DNA of 64,000 bases from Ixodes scapularis. Taxonomy: Eukaryota > Arthropoda > Arachnida > Ixodida > Ixodidae. The notes below the pieces were generated by a model. The model saw only the letters and a list, made by a program, of their open reading frames with translations, ran no database searches and was not told the DNA's origin. The stretch spans positions 78,544,795-78,608,794 of the forward strand of contig NW_024609835.1 of NCBI RefSeq assembly GCF_016920785.2, read 5' to 3'. The translations under genes and the position numbers were made by a program. Each line of letters opens with the position of its first letter. Within the stretch, counting starts at the first letter, position 1. Positions 21,518 through 33,600 of this stretch are shown here, one piece after another.

Positions 21518-22068
21518 CAGTCGGGAGCAAAAGTTTGCGGGGCACCGGAGCGCGTGCCGAAATGCATCGCCGCGCCGTGCAACGGCGCGCCGCTGCATTA
21601 AAAAGCCGCGCTTTGCGCATGCGCGCCCTTCGTGCTGGCAGTCATGTCTCTTTCGCTGGTTTCTGTCCGACTCACTCCTGATAACCGGAGTCGGCGCCAG
21701 GGGCGCAAGTTGCCGTTTCGCTGGCTGTCATGCCTGGCGTCCTCTTCAGCCGCCACAGCAGCCGCGCTGGGTGACGGAGCGCCTGGTTAACCCCCTCCCC
21801 CCTTCCCTACGCGAGCTCCGTGACAAAGCGCGGCGGCTGAAGCAGACGCGCAGCATGACAGCCAGCGAAGCGCTAACTCGCGCCCCTGGCGCCGACTCCT
21901 GTTTTCAGGAGTGCGTCGGAAAGAAACGAGCGAAAGAGACATGAATGTGAACACGAAAGGCGCGCATGCGCAAAGCCCGTCTCCTTAATGCGGCGGCGCG
22001 CCGTCGGACGGCGCGGCGATGCATTTCGGCACGCGCTCCCGTGCCCCGCAAACTTTTGCTCCCGACTG
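21518..22068. mobile_element. Tc1/mariner-like foldback MITE with TA target
   Basis: It starts CAGTCGGGAGCAAAAGTTTG and ends CAAACTTTTGCTCCCGACTG. TA flanks each side (21516-21517 and 22069-22070). The uninterrupted sequence AAAGGTACGTACGTGCG in copy B shows the pre-insertion site exactly. The two arms are about 270 bp, so the whole 551 bp can fold back. GC-rich, with CGGCGCGCCG palindromes. No transposase. It inserted into copy A. Confidence 0.85.
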
Positions 22069-23610
22069 TACGTACGTGCGTCGTCGGCGGTCTGTGGCGT
22101 TGGTAGCTATATGACGGAGCCGCTAGACAGAAAAACAATGTCGAACTTACGTGGACAAATGACTCGAGTAAACTATTTGGAATCGGGCGGTAACTTGCGC
22201 CTCCCAGCAAGATTTCTAGCAGTCTTTAAAAAGAAAACAACGAGTCTGTTTACCGGCTATGACCGACCACGAGTGGATAGCAACCCTACATATATCGCAG
22301 ACAACACGAACACCACGCATTACACAGCACCGATAGATACACAAACAAAACACCCGACACTGCTCCCGACACTCCCCATTCAACATGCTTTTCTCCCCGC
22401 GGCGTATATTAGCTTGGCATATGCGGGTGAGCTCTTAATCCTTGACCGTTACAGATTTATAGAAGAAGACACAAAACACAGCGCAATGGTCAGCCGTATG
22501 TAACAACTCTTTGCATTTAAAAGGTATGGGGGCAAAATCTATAATGTTAGTCCGTTGCCAAAACTAACGATGTATTAACAATAAATCCTAAACCGGTCAT
22601 GAAGAAGTTCAAATTTTGTTATTTTCATGCTAGACCAGTGTTATGAGCAGTCCGACCAGCTTGAATCAGATAGAAAAACAAATTATTGGGATTTTGTTAT
22701 TACGTATACAATATTGAATGTAAATGATCCTTGTGCAAAGAATTTTTTATATATAATATTGTGAAGGACATCCGCCGAACACTTCACTTCCGCTAGTTGC
22801 AGAACGGGAGCAGACGCCTTCACTTTTGGGGCGTTTTGATGCAGTTAGTTGTCGTATGTCGTGTCGGTGTTGAGTGGAGCAGTGGGGCTCGGGAGTTTGT
22901 GACCGGTGTTATTCGTGATCACTGGTGTAACGCTAATGCGCTCTTTTTTTTTTTTTTATTCCGCTATCATTCCGAATTTTGAAGATTCACGGGCCCGTGA
23001 CACTGCATTATGCTGAATCGCGAACCCCTTCTCTGTTGACGTCGATTTCCTAGTACCACTCGTGAATATTGCCAAGTGTTTAAACAGTGTGCACCGTCTA
23101 GCCTACATCCCCGGTGACTTACTCGACCTGTTGAAACATATCGCTTCGTAATTTTGGACTACGCAAGGCAGTTATCTCGCTGCTCTGGTTTCGGTTATGA
23201 GTGCAAGGCCAAACGCTCGTAGTTCCCGCCTTTAGAACACGTTGGACATCTTCCACACTTTTACACCGGATAACTGGATGAACGAGGATTTACATTTACC
23301 TCAGAGGTCACTCTCGCCGCTTCCTCACCGTCGACCAGCAGGATCAGCTGGCGACAAGCCGTGGATGAAAGACTTGAGCATCGACAGCCCAAGTGCACTC
23401 GGTGCCGATTCGGGCGATGCGGGTTTCTTTCAACCGGTAGGCCAGCACAAACCATGACCGTTCCAGCTCTTCGTCAGGACACGGTGTTGCAGAGAGCAGG
23501 GTAAACTACAACTGCACGGACCACCGAAGCAAATAGAGTTATCGTAAATCTTGGCTTGCGATTGCGCCTTTGTAGAACATCTTCTTCGTTTTCCTGCAGA
23601 GACGCAAACG

Positions 23611-24837
23611 ATGGGCTTAACGAAAACGTTTGCGAAGAAGATGTATGAAGTTATAAACGACAGTCACTATTTCGTGAGGCTATCAAGAGATCTCGCTGCT
23701 AAGTCGGAAAGAGAGTTAGTTGACCACCTTCGAGGACTGAAAAAGAAAGGACGCATCAGTGACGACCTATACCGTCGTCTCTTCTCCTCTGACGCCGCGA
23801 CACCCAAGATGTATGGACTCCCCAAAATTCACAAACCGGGTTGCCCCCTACGCCCGATTGTATCTTTTATTGGTTCATCTACTTACAGCCTTTCCGAATA
23901 TCTGGTTGAGACTTTGAGCCTTCTTACGGGAAACAATGAGTTTAGCGTCCGGAATTCCCATGAGTTTGTTGAACTTATACGCGCTCAGACCCTGCTACCG
24001 CACAAGGCTATGGTATCCTTTGATGTGATTTCATTATTTACGAATGTCCCAACCGCCCTGGCGGTTGATGTCGCCCGTGACCGGCTGTTGGCAGACCAGT
24101 CGTTGTCCACTCGCACAACGCTCCTTGTTGATGACGTTATACTTCTTTTGCGTTTTTGTCTCGACCAGTGCAATTTTAGTTTTAATGGGGACATATATCA
24201 TCAGGTCAGCGCATGCCCTATGGGGACTCCAGTTTCTGTAAGCGTCTTGAATCTCGTCATGGAATATGTTGAGGAAAAGTTAATGTCTGGCATTGATTTC
24301 CCCGTGAAGTTCTACCGTCGTTATGTCGATGACACGTTTGTAATAGTTAACAGAGAGAACGTAATCGATGTTCACCGCAATTTGAATAGTGTCCACCCCT
24401 CAATTCAGTTCAGCTGTGAACATGAAACCGACAGTACCTTGCCATTTTTAGATGTACGTGTCCATAGAACTAGTGAACCTTTCTTTAAGATGGAGACATC
24501 CGTATATCGTAAACCATGTGACACACAAAACTTTCTTGACAACCACTCTCATCACCCTACTCAACACAAAAGCTCAGTTGTAAGATCGTTACTTCATCGT
24601 TCAGAAACAGTCCCATCTAACTCAACACTTAGCAATCAAGAACTTAGCCACGTGCGGGAGGCTTTGAAGAAACGTAACTACCCCGACCGATTTATCAATC
24701 GCGTTAAGAAAAAAATGTCCCGTCGGCGCCCGGATCGAGCCGAACGAACACGTGACGTCGTGTGCATCTTGTACGTTAAGGGGGTTTCGGAGGCATTGGG
24801 ACGCGCCCTTAGGCCGTTGGGGGTACGAACTGTATAA
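23611..24837 (+). pseudogene. Penelope reverse transcriptase (one in-frame stop before the endonuclease)
   Basis: The element's RT begins around KTFAKKMYEVINDSHYF. Motifs are clear: KMYGLPKIHKPGCPLRPIVS, motif A VSFDVISLFTNVPT, motif B-like CPMGTPVSVSVLNLVMEYVE and catalytic FYRRYVDDTFVIVN, followed by LPFLDVRVHR. The frame is open from 23551 (the first codons belong to copy A) and stops at TAA 24835-24837. The GIY-YIG coding sequence begins 24 codons later in the same frame. The protein copies element RNA into DNA. Apart from the N-terminal truncation and this single stop, it is well preserved. Confidence 0.85.
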
Positions 24838-25245
24838 AAACCCTACAGAACAATTGCCAATGTTATCTCCAAGCCAAAAGACCCGACCCCGCCAGAGGCA
24901 GAAAGGGGCGTGATCTACCAGGTGCAGTGCATGGAATTTGACGCTTCCTACATTGGAGAGACGGGACGAAAAAGAAAAACAAGACTAAAAGAACACGCAC
25001 GGGTTGACGCCAATTCCACGAACGCCACCCGTTTCAAGTCCGAGCTCGTCGACCACACATGGACGTCAGGACATCAATTTGACTTTGACAAGGCATCGAC
25101 TTTGGCGAGGGATCAAAGGTGGGGACCGAGGAAGCTGCTGGAATCTTGGTTCATCCAGAACGACAAACGCGGAAGTGATTCATCGCTGGTAAACAAGAAC
25201 CGTGGCCCCCTGCCGGAGGTGTACGCAAACTTTATGCCTAAATAG
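24838..25245 (+). pseudogene. GIY-YIG endonuclease domain of the Penelope element
   Basis: In frame with the RT, residues read GVIYQVQCMEFDASYIGETG then RKRKTRLKEHARV. These are the GIY...YIG.T.R.l..R..EH core, with IYQ for GIY. Further on come SELVDHTWTSGHQFDFDKAS and RKLLESWFIQ (the catalytic Glu region, LEsw.I). The domain nicks target DNA during insertion. It ends at a natural stop, 25245. Separation from RT by the TAA at 24835 probably prevents a full RT-endonuclease protein. Confidence 0.85.
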
Positions 25246-25285
25246 CCTAACTTTTTTGTGCGACTCTCACTCGCTTTGTGCTCTA

Positions 25286-25316
25286 CTGAAGATGCCTCCC
25301 GCGTGGGAGGCGAAAC
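25286..25316 (+). other. hairpin with hammerhead-like core in the Penelope 3' region
   Basis: CTGAAGA (25286-25292) is followed by GCCTCCC-GCGT-GGGAGGC (perfect 7-bp stem, 25294-25311) and then GAAAC. CTGANGA, stem II and GAAA is the conserved half of a hammerhead ribozyme, a motif known from Penelope elements. There is an extra unpaired T before the stem, and a partner cleavage site was not located. Confidence 0.4.
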
Positions 25317-27233
25317 GTTCAATTAATTGTTATTTTTGTTATGTCAAGCCGTTTTTGTTATTACACTTATCATATCCTGCATACCTCGCAAATACATTTA
25401 CCCAGTCACCCTGCGAAAAGCGCAAAACACGGAGTCCGCACCGTCCTGTCTTCCCCTGTGTTTTACCTGCTTTAGAGCAGTTTGTACCTGCTATTATATA
25501 GGAACACCTACTCAAACTGAAACTAGGGGCAGTGCCAGAGAGAAAAGAGACAAAGTTGGGAAAGCTGGCTCGCTCTCCCCAATTGCTCAACATTCAAGTG
25601 ATTGCACCAGTAATAAAAGCACCAAAGCCTCTTTCCAAACTAAAGAAAAAGCACTATGTTCACTACGGAAAAAAAATGGTCTCAGTTCATGCATCTGTGG
25701 GCAGGTAGGAAATCTTACCATAATTTATTCACACCGCATGATGAGCGCAAGAAACTCGCACAAGATTCTCAGGAGAATATCGGTGGTGACTTAAGTTTCT
25801 CTGAAATTCTGTTAACCGGTCGTTTGCAGGACCGAATCATCTACTCGAGCGGTGCGCGTCGCTGTGCAAATACGTCGCTGTGCAAACGAAGTCCAACATG
25901 AAGCATAAAAACGGCAGATCTAGGTCATAACTTTCTTGAAAACGCCCGCAGCTTTTTACTCGCGGTATGCGTCGGGATACTTCCCCATTTTGAAACGGAA
26001 CGAAGGAAGATTTACTTTTAAAGACGCTCGCTGCGTCCTCCCGGACCAGCTGGACCGGATCAGCTGACAACGACGGGACTGAACATGAGAACCTTAACCC
26101 CACAACAACCAATTCGCGCTCCGTGTTAGTCTGGTTTTCTACCTACAAGCACCGCACCACACACCACGAACGTTTCAGCTCTTCGACGCATCGCCGTGTT
26201 GCTCCAAACAGAACGAGATAGCCGAAGTCAACGCACCGCGGTCGTGAACCTTGGCTTGTGGTTGCACACTCGTGGACCCTCTGACTTCCTTCGCTTTCCA
26301 AGCACACACGACGATTACGAATTATACTTTCCGTCTTCCCGGAACATCACAGGGGCACTTCTCTGGTCACGTCTTCGCTACATGTGGTCGCAAACCGAGC
26401 AGCTTCCCCTTTTCCCGTCCAACCGAAACAATACCGGCGCCGTGTTAAACTTGCGTCGTTGCCAGATTTTCTCCGACCAAATAAAAACAACGAAAGCAAA
26501 CTGGCTCTAGCTTCCAGCGTACATTGGCGTTGCTCTACGGCCAAATGTTTTCTGTCAGCTTTAACTTAAAGATGACTTACAGATGCAGCAACACTGGCCA
26601 CCACGGAGCGGCGTGAATTCTGAGGAGGGTGCATGGGAAGCGGCGGCACCTTCGCTTGCAGTTGAAGGGTTGAAGCCAAAACGAAACCAACTGCAAAGTC
26701 ACGTTTTCAGATCGAGGGCACGCATTTTATATCCATTGTAACTGTTTATAACGAGTAATTAGACCCTAAATTTTTTTGTGGTGTGTAAGAAACAATTATC
26801 AGGACCCCTAAAATAAATACAAACATGGGCGACATGAGGGAAGCCGCATTGCCATCGACCAGAAAAAATGGCAGGAAGCACGGTAAGCGCAAGGTTCGCC
26901 CTGTCCCGCGACACGGCGTAATCGATTTTGGTGCATATCCGTCTCCGAGACATGTTTCTTCGCACAGAATTTGTCTCCACGGTCCTTTCTAGGCCTGTCC
27001 CCAAGAATTCCAGTGCTTCGATAGCCGGCAGTGCTGCGGTCGTTGTCGGGGTCGGCTACGAGGTCGGCTACACGGCTATGCGTGTATGACCGAACCAAAA
27101 CACATTTTTTACAACGTCGCATGATTTTTGAACGAATTATCTGTTACTCAACGCGTAAATTTATGGTAATTTGTGTAAATAGCGTGTTCTTCACCCCAAA
27201 TATTCACCAAGTACACGGGACTTGCGAACAGTG

Positions 27234-27560
27234 TATCTAGACACAGCATCGCCGCAAGCGCGTCTTCCTGCGTCTCACAACAATCGCGACGCTAGCACGC
27301 GGTGACGCCAAGACGGACTCGTCTGCCGCTCTGCGCCGACTCTCTTTGACCATCGGCGTTTTGTTTACGCTTATGGTTGCGTCGAGGATCCACGAACAGT
27401 GACTTAATGCGCATGCCTTGTCTTCAAAGTGGTATTTTCTTGATACCCGATGATACCCGCCAGTTTAGGGAATGGGCCCAGAAGAGTAAATATATAAAGC
27501 TATGCCGATATCGCTGCTCTGACTGCGTTGATGTTTGACGAATCGCCTATGCATTTAGCA
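27234..27560. other. unassigned flank after copy A
   Basis: No ORF or repeat boundary is recognised. Confidence 0.4.
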
Positions 27561-27569
27561 CAGCGGTTC

Positions 27570-28340
27570 GATGTCTTCGGAGAGCCAGTCTGTTTTCCCG
27601 GGAGTCGGCGGTTTCGGATGCAGCCACCACACTTTCCCTCGATCGCAGCCTATATACTGTCCACACATTGTTACTTTCGGAGAGCCAGTCTGTTCTCCCG
27701 GGCGTCGGCGATTTCAAATGCAGCCAGCAAAGTTTCAGTGTACTCTTTCCTTCAAAGAGCCTATCTTTCCACCCGGGTGTTGGCGGTTTCGCGCAAACGG
27801 CGTCGGCGTTGCGCCTCGGTTTTACGTTGCTGCGTACGTTGTGCATACTGGGAAACAAAACCATGTGTTAACGCAGCTTTGCCATCGTAAGAGAAGTACG
27901 GGTCTACAGTGGCGCGTCAATAAAAGCGCGCGAGAAGACTCTTTCCCTAATATACGTCGAAGTGAAAATGGACGGAGAAGCCGCGCCGCAGTCTAATGAA
28001 ACCAGTCCAGCCCAGTCCGAACAAAAGACGGCTGCATGCACGAGGGAAATAAATTCTAACGCATTTTGTTCTCCTGGGCGTCGGCGCTTCGGGGGCAGCC
28101 ACCACCACAGCTTCCCTCGATCGCAGCCTACGGTCCATATTGTCTTCTAAGAGCCAATCTTTCCTCCTGGCTGTCGCCGGTTTCACGCAAACGGCGTCGT
28201 TCACCTCGGTTTTGCGTTGTCGCATACGTTGCGTACATTGGGAAAACGAAACCATGCGCCTGCAGCCCGATGTCGTCGTAAGAGGAGTGCAGATCAACAG
28301 GCAGCGCGTCATCAGGTGCGCTGGTAGAGATTCCGAGTCA
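27570..28340. repeat. three diverged units of an interspersed direct repeat
   Basis: A block of the form TGTTYTCCYGGGMGTCGGCG followed by TTTC/TTCG..ATGCAGCCA and TTCCCTCGATCGCAGCCTA occurs near 27588, 27688 (partial) and 28067. The companion block TTTCGCGCAAACGGCGTCG...TGCGTACATTGGGAAA occurs near 27785 and 28180. The reading frames on both strands are by-products of the repetition. Confidence 0.6.
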
Positions 28341-28344
28341 TGAC

Positions 28345-30685
28345 TCGAGTCACTCCTTCCACTAAACAGTCCATGCGCACTTCCTGTGCTCGTGACTCGA
28401 GTCAAACTCCGAAACTCCGTCCTCCGATTCGGTTTTCGTTGACTCAAATTGTTTGACGTCTGGAATGGTGATGCAGTTCCATCGGTACCGCCGAGAGCAG
28501 ACGCCGATCGCGGGCTGCTCGGGCTTGTTCTGGTAGTCATTTTGGTACTGTTTTTTTCTTTCGGCAAAGATATGCCATAATCCGATGGTCTCCACGATAA
28601 ATGTATTATCGCAGAAGCAACGATATGTTTTTCATGTCATCGTGCGGTCTTGTGATGAAGTGGGTGTGTGTTGGTAGCCGCTGGTGAGTAAAATCGATGT
28701 CTGCTTCCTTATGCCGATATTTTTGTAGGAGTTTCGGCACGTAAATAGGTACACTCTAAAAAACGTGAGCACCCCCCCCCCCCCCTTAATAATCATGCGT
28801 TTTGACGGCTGTAACTTCCCCACGGGCTTACTTAACTACCCACTGGGCTCGAGCCATTGAGCGTTACCACCCTGTTGGCAAGTGACAAGAATGGGGTAGT
28901 CATGTCTTATAAACTCTTGAATTGAACATTCAAGTACGTGCAGCCGTTCAATACTAAAAGTCACTTCAAAAATCTCAAAAAGTACTTGAAACTTGTTTTC
29001 TTTGTGCGTTGGTTACCATTTATTCAAGTTTGAACCGGTCGAAACAGGCGTGTGGCTCAGTTCGCTTAAACTGGCAGAAAGCAAACATGCCAAAGAGTAC
29101 AGGCAACCTTGGTAGGCACCTACTAAAACCCGAGGCAGATAAAAAGTATCGCGGTTTTTCTTTTTGGTTCCGTCGCGGGTTTTACCATGTACTGCTAGTA
29201 AACAGTTGGCAACTGGCGTCGTGCTCGAGGAATTTAACCAAATCTCTAGAAAATCACAGGAAGCTACGCACAGGCGTGAGTTGACTGGAATTTTCGCCGG
29301 ACGAGATACTCTTGTCATCTTTTATTGTACGGTTCAGTAAAGAGCGTGCTCTCATTAAAGGTGTGATCGGTCAGTTCTGCGTGCAGATCAGTTGCAAATG
29401 GCCTCCTCGGTTCCGCCGAACTTGCACGCCTGTCATACCCAATTTTTTTGCTTTAAAGTGCAGTGAAGTATTAAGCATTGAACACCACAACTGAGGCCGG
29501 ACAGGACGAACGTACACAGGTATCTGGGATCATGCCTGTGTATTTGAGTATTTCTCTGTCTTGGGATATGTGATTCGCCTTCACTGGCTAATTTGGCACA
29601 TTTCATCGAGCATACTCGATAAAAAAATGCTTCAAACAAGTGCGTGTCATCCAAGGTGGAGTACTTTGAAGGGGACTAGGATTTCAGACCTTTCGGCACG
29701 CGTTCCTTTTACCAATATAAAAGATTCCAAGTAAATTCCCAGAAATAAGGCGTTGGCAAACACACACGTGCTATATAATTTAGATTTTTTTTTTCAGAAA
29801 AAGTACTGCTGGAGAAGCCAGCAGGTGTAGCGCAGAGAACTATATTCTCGGCGTTCTTTGATGATTGAGGCCGGTTCAGACACTTGAGCTTGAATGCGTT
29901 TGACAGCGTTGCGTCGAGAACCGCAAGCGACTCACTGGCACATCTGTGCTTCGTATGAAGCGTGGAATCCAATTCAAGGAATCGTCTTGGCACGCGATGT
30001 AAGCAGCGGGGATGCCCTGGTTTCTCGCTGCCGCAACGAAGTAAAACGCAACTGTCTGAACCAGGCTTCAGATAATTTAGCATACGTATTTCGCGTTCGC
30101 TGTAGGTGAAGGCACGAGCCCAAAAACGGCAATTCTGCACTGTCCTCTTGGCGCGAGCGCGAGCGCAGAGAACGCATATCTGAAAGACACGCGCTTGAGC
30201 AGCAACAATTGTAGCGAAAAGAAGAAAACTGAAACAACGCGTCGGGGAGGACCGCCGGACGGGCTTCGCTAAAATCACCTGCGCGCGCTCAGTGTACTCA
30301 ACATTTACTCAACCGCCGCTGAAATCATTCGGATATGTAAAAAAAAAAAAAAAAATGCATCAGCGTGTTTAGAAAGTTATGATAGATGAAATTGGTTCCG
30401 ATAATTAATACAATTAATTAAACAGGCTTCTGTATACTTCAAGTGTAGGCGAGCGAGAAAAACAAAACTGATCAAACCGTGGCGTGTAGCGACTATTCAA
30501 TTTGATTTATAAGCTGCAGTTCACTTTTTCAATGGATTACATAAGAGATACGAGCGCTTTCCTAAGGGCAGTAGAGGAAAATAATATATATAAATAAATC
30601 TTGCACAGTCTTTTCGTATTTATGCAAAATATGACAGTGGTCACCATTCTAATCGGTCACAGAAAATACAGCAGTATATAAGCTG
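28345..30685. other. unassigned sequence with scattered low-complexity tracts
   Basis: It contains a C16 tract near 28771-28786 and an A17 tract near 30338-30354. A 189-codon minus-strand frame at 29709-30278 has no recognisable domain and biased Arg/Cys content, so I do not call it a gene. Confidence 0.4.
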
Positions 30686-33600
30686 CACTGTTAGCAAGTC
30701 TCGTGTATTTGGCGAATATTTGGGGTGAAAAACACGCCATTTACACGAATTACCATAAATTTACACGATGAGTAACGGATAATTCGTTCAGAAATCATGC
30801 GAGGTTGTAAAAAACGTGTTTTGGTTCGGTCATACACGCATAACCGTGTAGCCGACCTCGAAAACACGCATCGCCCCCGTCGACGACCGCGGCATTGCCG
30901 GCTATCGAAGCACCGGAATGCTTGGGGACACACTTAGAAAGGACCGTCGAGACAAATGCCACGGAAAGAAACATGTCTCGGAGACAGATATGCACCAAAA
31001 GCAATTGCGCCATGTCGCAGGACGTTTGCGAAACCCACGCTTACCGGGCTCGCCGCCATCTTCTGGTCGATGGCAATGCGGCTTGCTTCATGTCGCCCAT
31101 GTTTGTATTTAGTTTAGGGGTCCTGATAACAGTTTCTTAGACACCACAAATAAAGTTATGGGTCTAATTATTCGTTCCAAACAGTTAAAATGGATATAAA
31201 AAGCGTGTCCTCGATATGAACACGTGACATTGCAGTTGGTTTCGTTTTTGCTTCAACCTTCAACTGCAAGCGATCTGGCGATCTGGCCACGGCGCAAGCG
31301 CAACGCCGATGTACGCTGGAAGCAAGCGCCGGTTGGCTTTTGTTGTTTTTGTTTGACCGGGGAAAGTCTGGCAAGTACGCATGGCGTCGCTACTGTTTTG
31401 GTTTGACGGGACGCGAGAAGCTTCGCATAGAGCTTCGGAGTTTGCGAGCACATAGTAAAGACGTGACCGGAGAAGTGCCCCTGTGATGTTCCTGGAAGAC
31501 GGAAAGTAGCATTCGTAATCGTCGTGTGTGCTTTGAAAGCGAAGGGAGTCACAGGGTCCACGAGTTCGCAACCACAAGCCAAGGTTCACGACAGCGCGGC
31601 GTTGACTTCGGCGATCTCGTTCTGTTTGGTGCAACCCGGCGATGCGAAAAAGAGCTGAAACATTCGTCGTGTGTGGTGCGGTGCTTTGTATTCCGGGTCT
31701 GTTTGAACCACGCTTTTAACACGGAGCGCAAATTGTTTGTTGCGTGGTGGAGGTTCAACGGGTACAGTCCCGTCGTCGTCAGCTGATCCGGTCCAGCTGG
31801 TCCGGGAGGACGCAGCGAGCGTTTTTAAAAGTAAATCTTCCCTCGTTCCGTTTCGAACTGTGGAAGTATCCCGACACATACCGTGAGTAAGAAGCAGCGG
31901 GCGTTTTCAACAAAATTACGTTGTTTTAATTGAATAATGGACTCCGGATTGTTGTCTTAAATCTGCCGTTTTTTATGCTTCGTGTTGGACTGCGTTTGCA
32001 TAGCGACGCACACCGCTCGAGTATGATTCGGTCCTGCAACGAGTTTGTTGCGGCAATCATGCGGCGTGAATAAATAAGGGCAAGGTTTCCTATCTGCCCA
32101 CAGATGCATGTACTGAGACCATTTTTTATGTTGTGAACGTAGTGCTCTTTCTTTATCTTGGAAGACGCGTTGGTGCATTTATTATGGTACAATCACTTGA
32201 GAGTTGAGGAATTAGAGAGCGAGCAAGCTTTCTCAACTTTGTCTCTTTCTCTCTGGCACTGCCCTGTCTCAGTTTCAGTAGGCATATCTACTAGCAGGTA
32301 CAAACTGCTCTAAAGCAGGTAAAAAACGGGAAGCTTAGGACGGTGCGGACTCCGTGTTTCTCGCTTTTCGCAAGGTGACAGGGTAAATGCTTTTGTGAGA
32401 TATGCGGAATATGCAAGCGATTTTGTTACACCCGTCATTTGCGTCTCTCCAGCAAAACGAATAAGATGATCTACTACAAAGGCGCAATCACAAGCCAAGA
32501 TTTAAGATAGCAGTCGTTTACTTCGGTGATCCGTTTAGCTGTATTTTACCCTGCTCTCTGCAACACCGTGTCATGACGAAGAGCTGGAATGGTCACGGTT
32601 TGTGCTGGCCTCCCGGTTGACAGAAACCCGCGTCGCCCGCATCGGCACCGAGTGCGCTTGGGCTGTTGATGCTCCAGCCTTTCATCCGCGGCTTGTCGCC
32701 AGCTCATCCTGCTGCTCAACGGTGAGGAAGCGGCGAGAGTAACCTCGGAAGTGAATGTAAATCCTCGTTCATTCAGTTATCCGGTGTCAAAGTGTGGAAG
32801 ATGTCCAACGTGTACTGAGGGCGGGAACTACGAGCGTTTTGCCTTGCTTTTATAACCGAAACCAGAACAACGAGATATCTGCCTTGCGTACTCTAAAATG
32901 ACGGAAGCAATAAGTTTCAACAGGTCGAGTACGTCACCGGGGATGTAGGCGAGACGGTGCACACTGTTTAAACGCTTGCAGTATCCACGAGTGGTACCAG
33001 GAAAGCGACGTCAACAGAGAAGGAGCTCGCGATTCAGCATAATACACTGCTACGGGCCCGTGTATCTTCAAAGTTCGGGGTGGTGGCAGTATAAAAAAAA
33101 AAGACGCATCAGCGCCCCACACCAGTGTTCACGAATAACACCGGTCACAAACTCCCAAGCCCCACCGCTCTTCTCGACACCGACACGACATACGACAACA
33201 AACTGCATCAAAACGCCCCAAAAGTGTAGGCGTCTGCTCCCGTACTGCAACTGCTGCAACTAGCGGAAGTGAAGTGTTGGGCGGATGTCCGGATATCCTT
33301 CACAAAAATATATAAAAAATGCTTTGCGCAAGGATCATTTTCATTTATTGTATACGTAATGACAAAATCCCAATAATTTGTTTTTCTATCTGATTCATGC
33401 CAGTTGGACTGCTCATAACACTGGTCAAGCAAGAAAATAACAAAAATTTGAACTTTTTCATGACCGGTTTAAGATTTATTGTTAACATATATCATTATTT
33501 ATTGCAATGGACTAGCATTATAGATTTTGCCTCCATACTTTTTAAATGCAAACAGTTCTAACACACGGCTGTCCATTGCGCCGTGTTTTGTGTATTCTTC

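Larger units (their letters stand above)
23630..25365 (+). mobile_element. 5'-truncated Penelope-like element
   Basis: Copy-A sequence (GATGGGCTTAACGAAAACG) is interrupted near 23630 and resumes as TCATATCCTGCATACCTCGC near 25366, judged against copies B and C. The insert carries RT followed by a GIY-YIG endonuclease in the same frame and a 3' segment with a stable hairpin. The N-terminal part of the RT protein and the usual repeated 5' region are missing. Exact boundaries are approximate to about 10 bp. Confidence 0.8.
13791..27233 (+). mobile_element. CACTG-end element copy A, hosting four later insertions
   Basis: The left end GACTGTTAGCAAAAATAACA (13791) and right end CTTGCGAACAGTG (27233) are inverted. 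A TA dinucleotide flanks both sides, consistent with a 2-bp duplication. The copy is split by copy B (14137-21503), a TA-flanked MITE (21518-22068) and a Penelope element (about 23630-25365). Removing them leaves about 3.75 kb. It is the most diverged of the three copies and the oldest in the nest. No transposase ORF is visible. The ends and motif-rich subterminal DNA suggest a CMC/EnSpm-type element, but that is an inference. Confidence 0.7.

Noticed and set aside
29709..30278. 189-codon minus ORF
   Set aside because: Composition is odd (Arg/Cys runs), no domain is recognised, and overlapping antisense frames of similar length exist.
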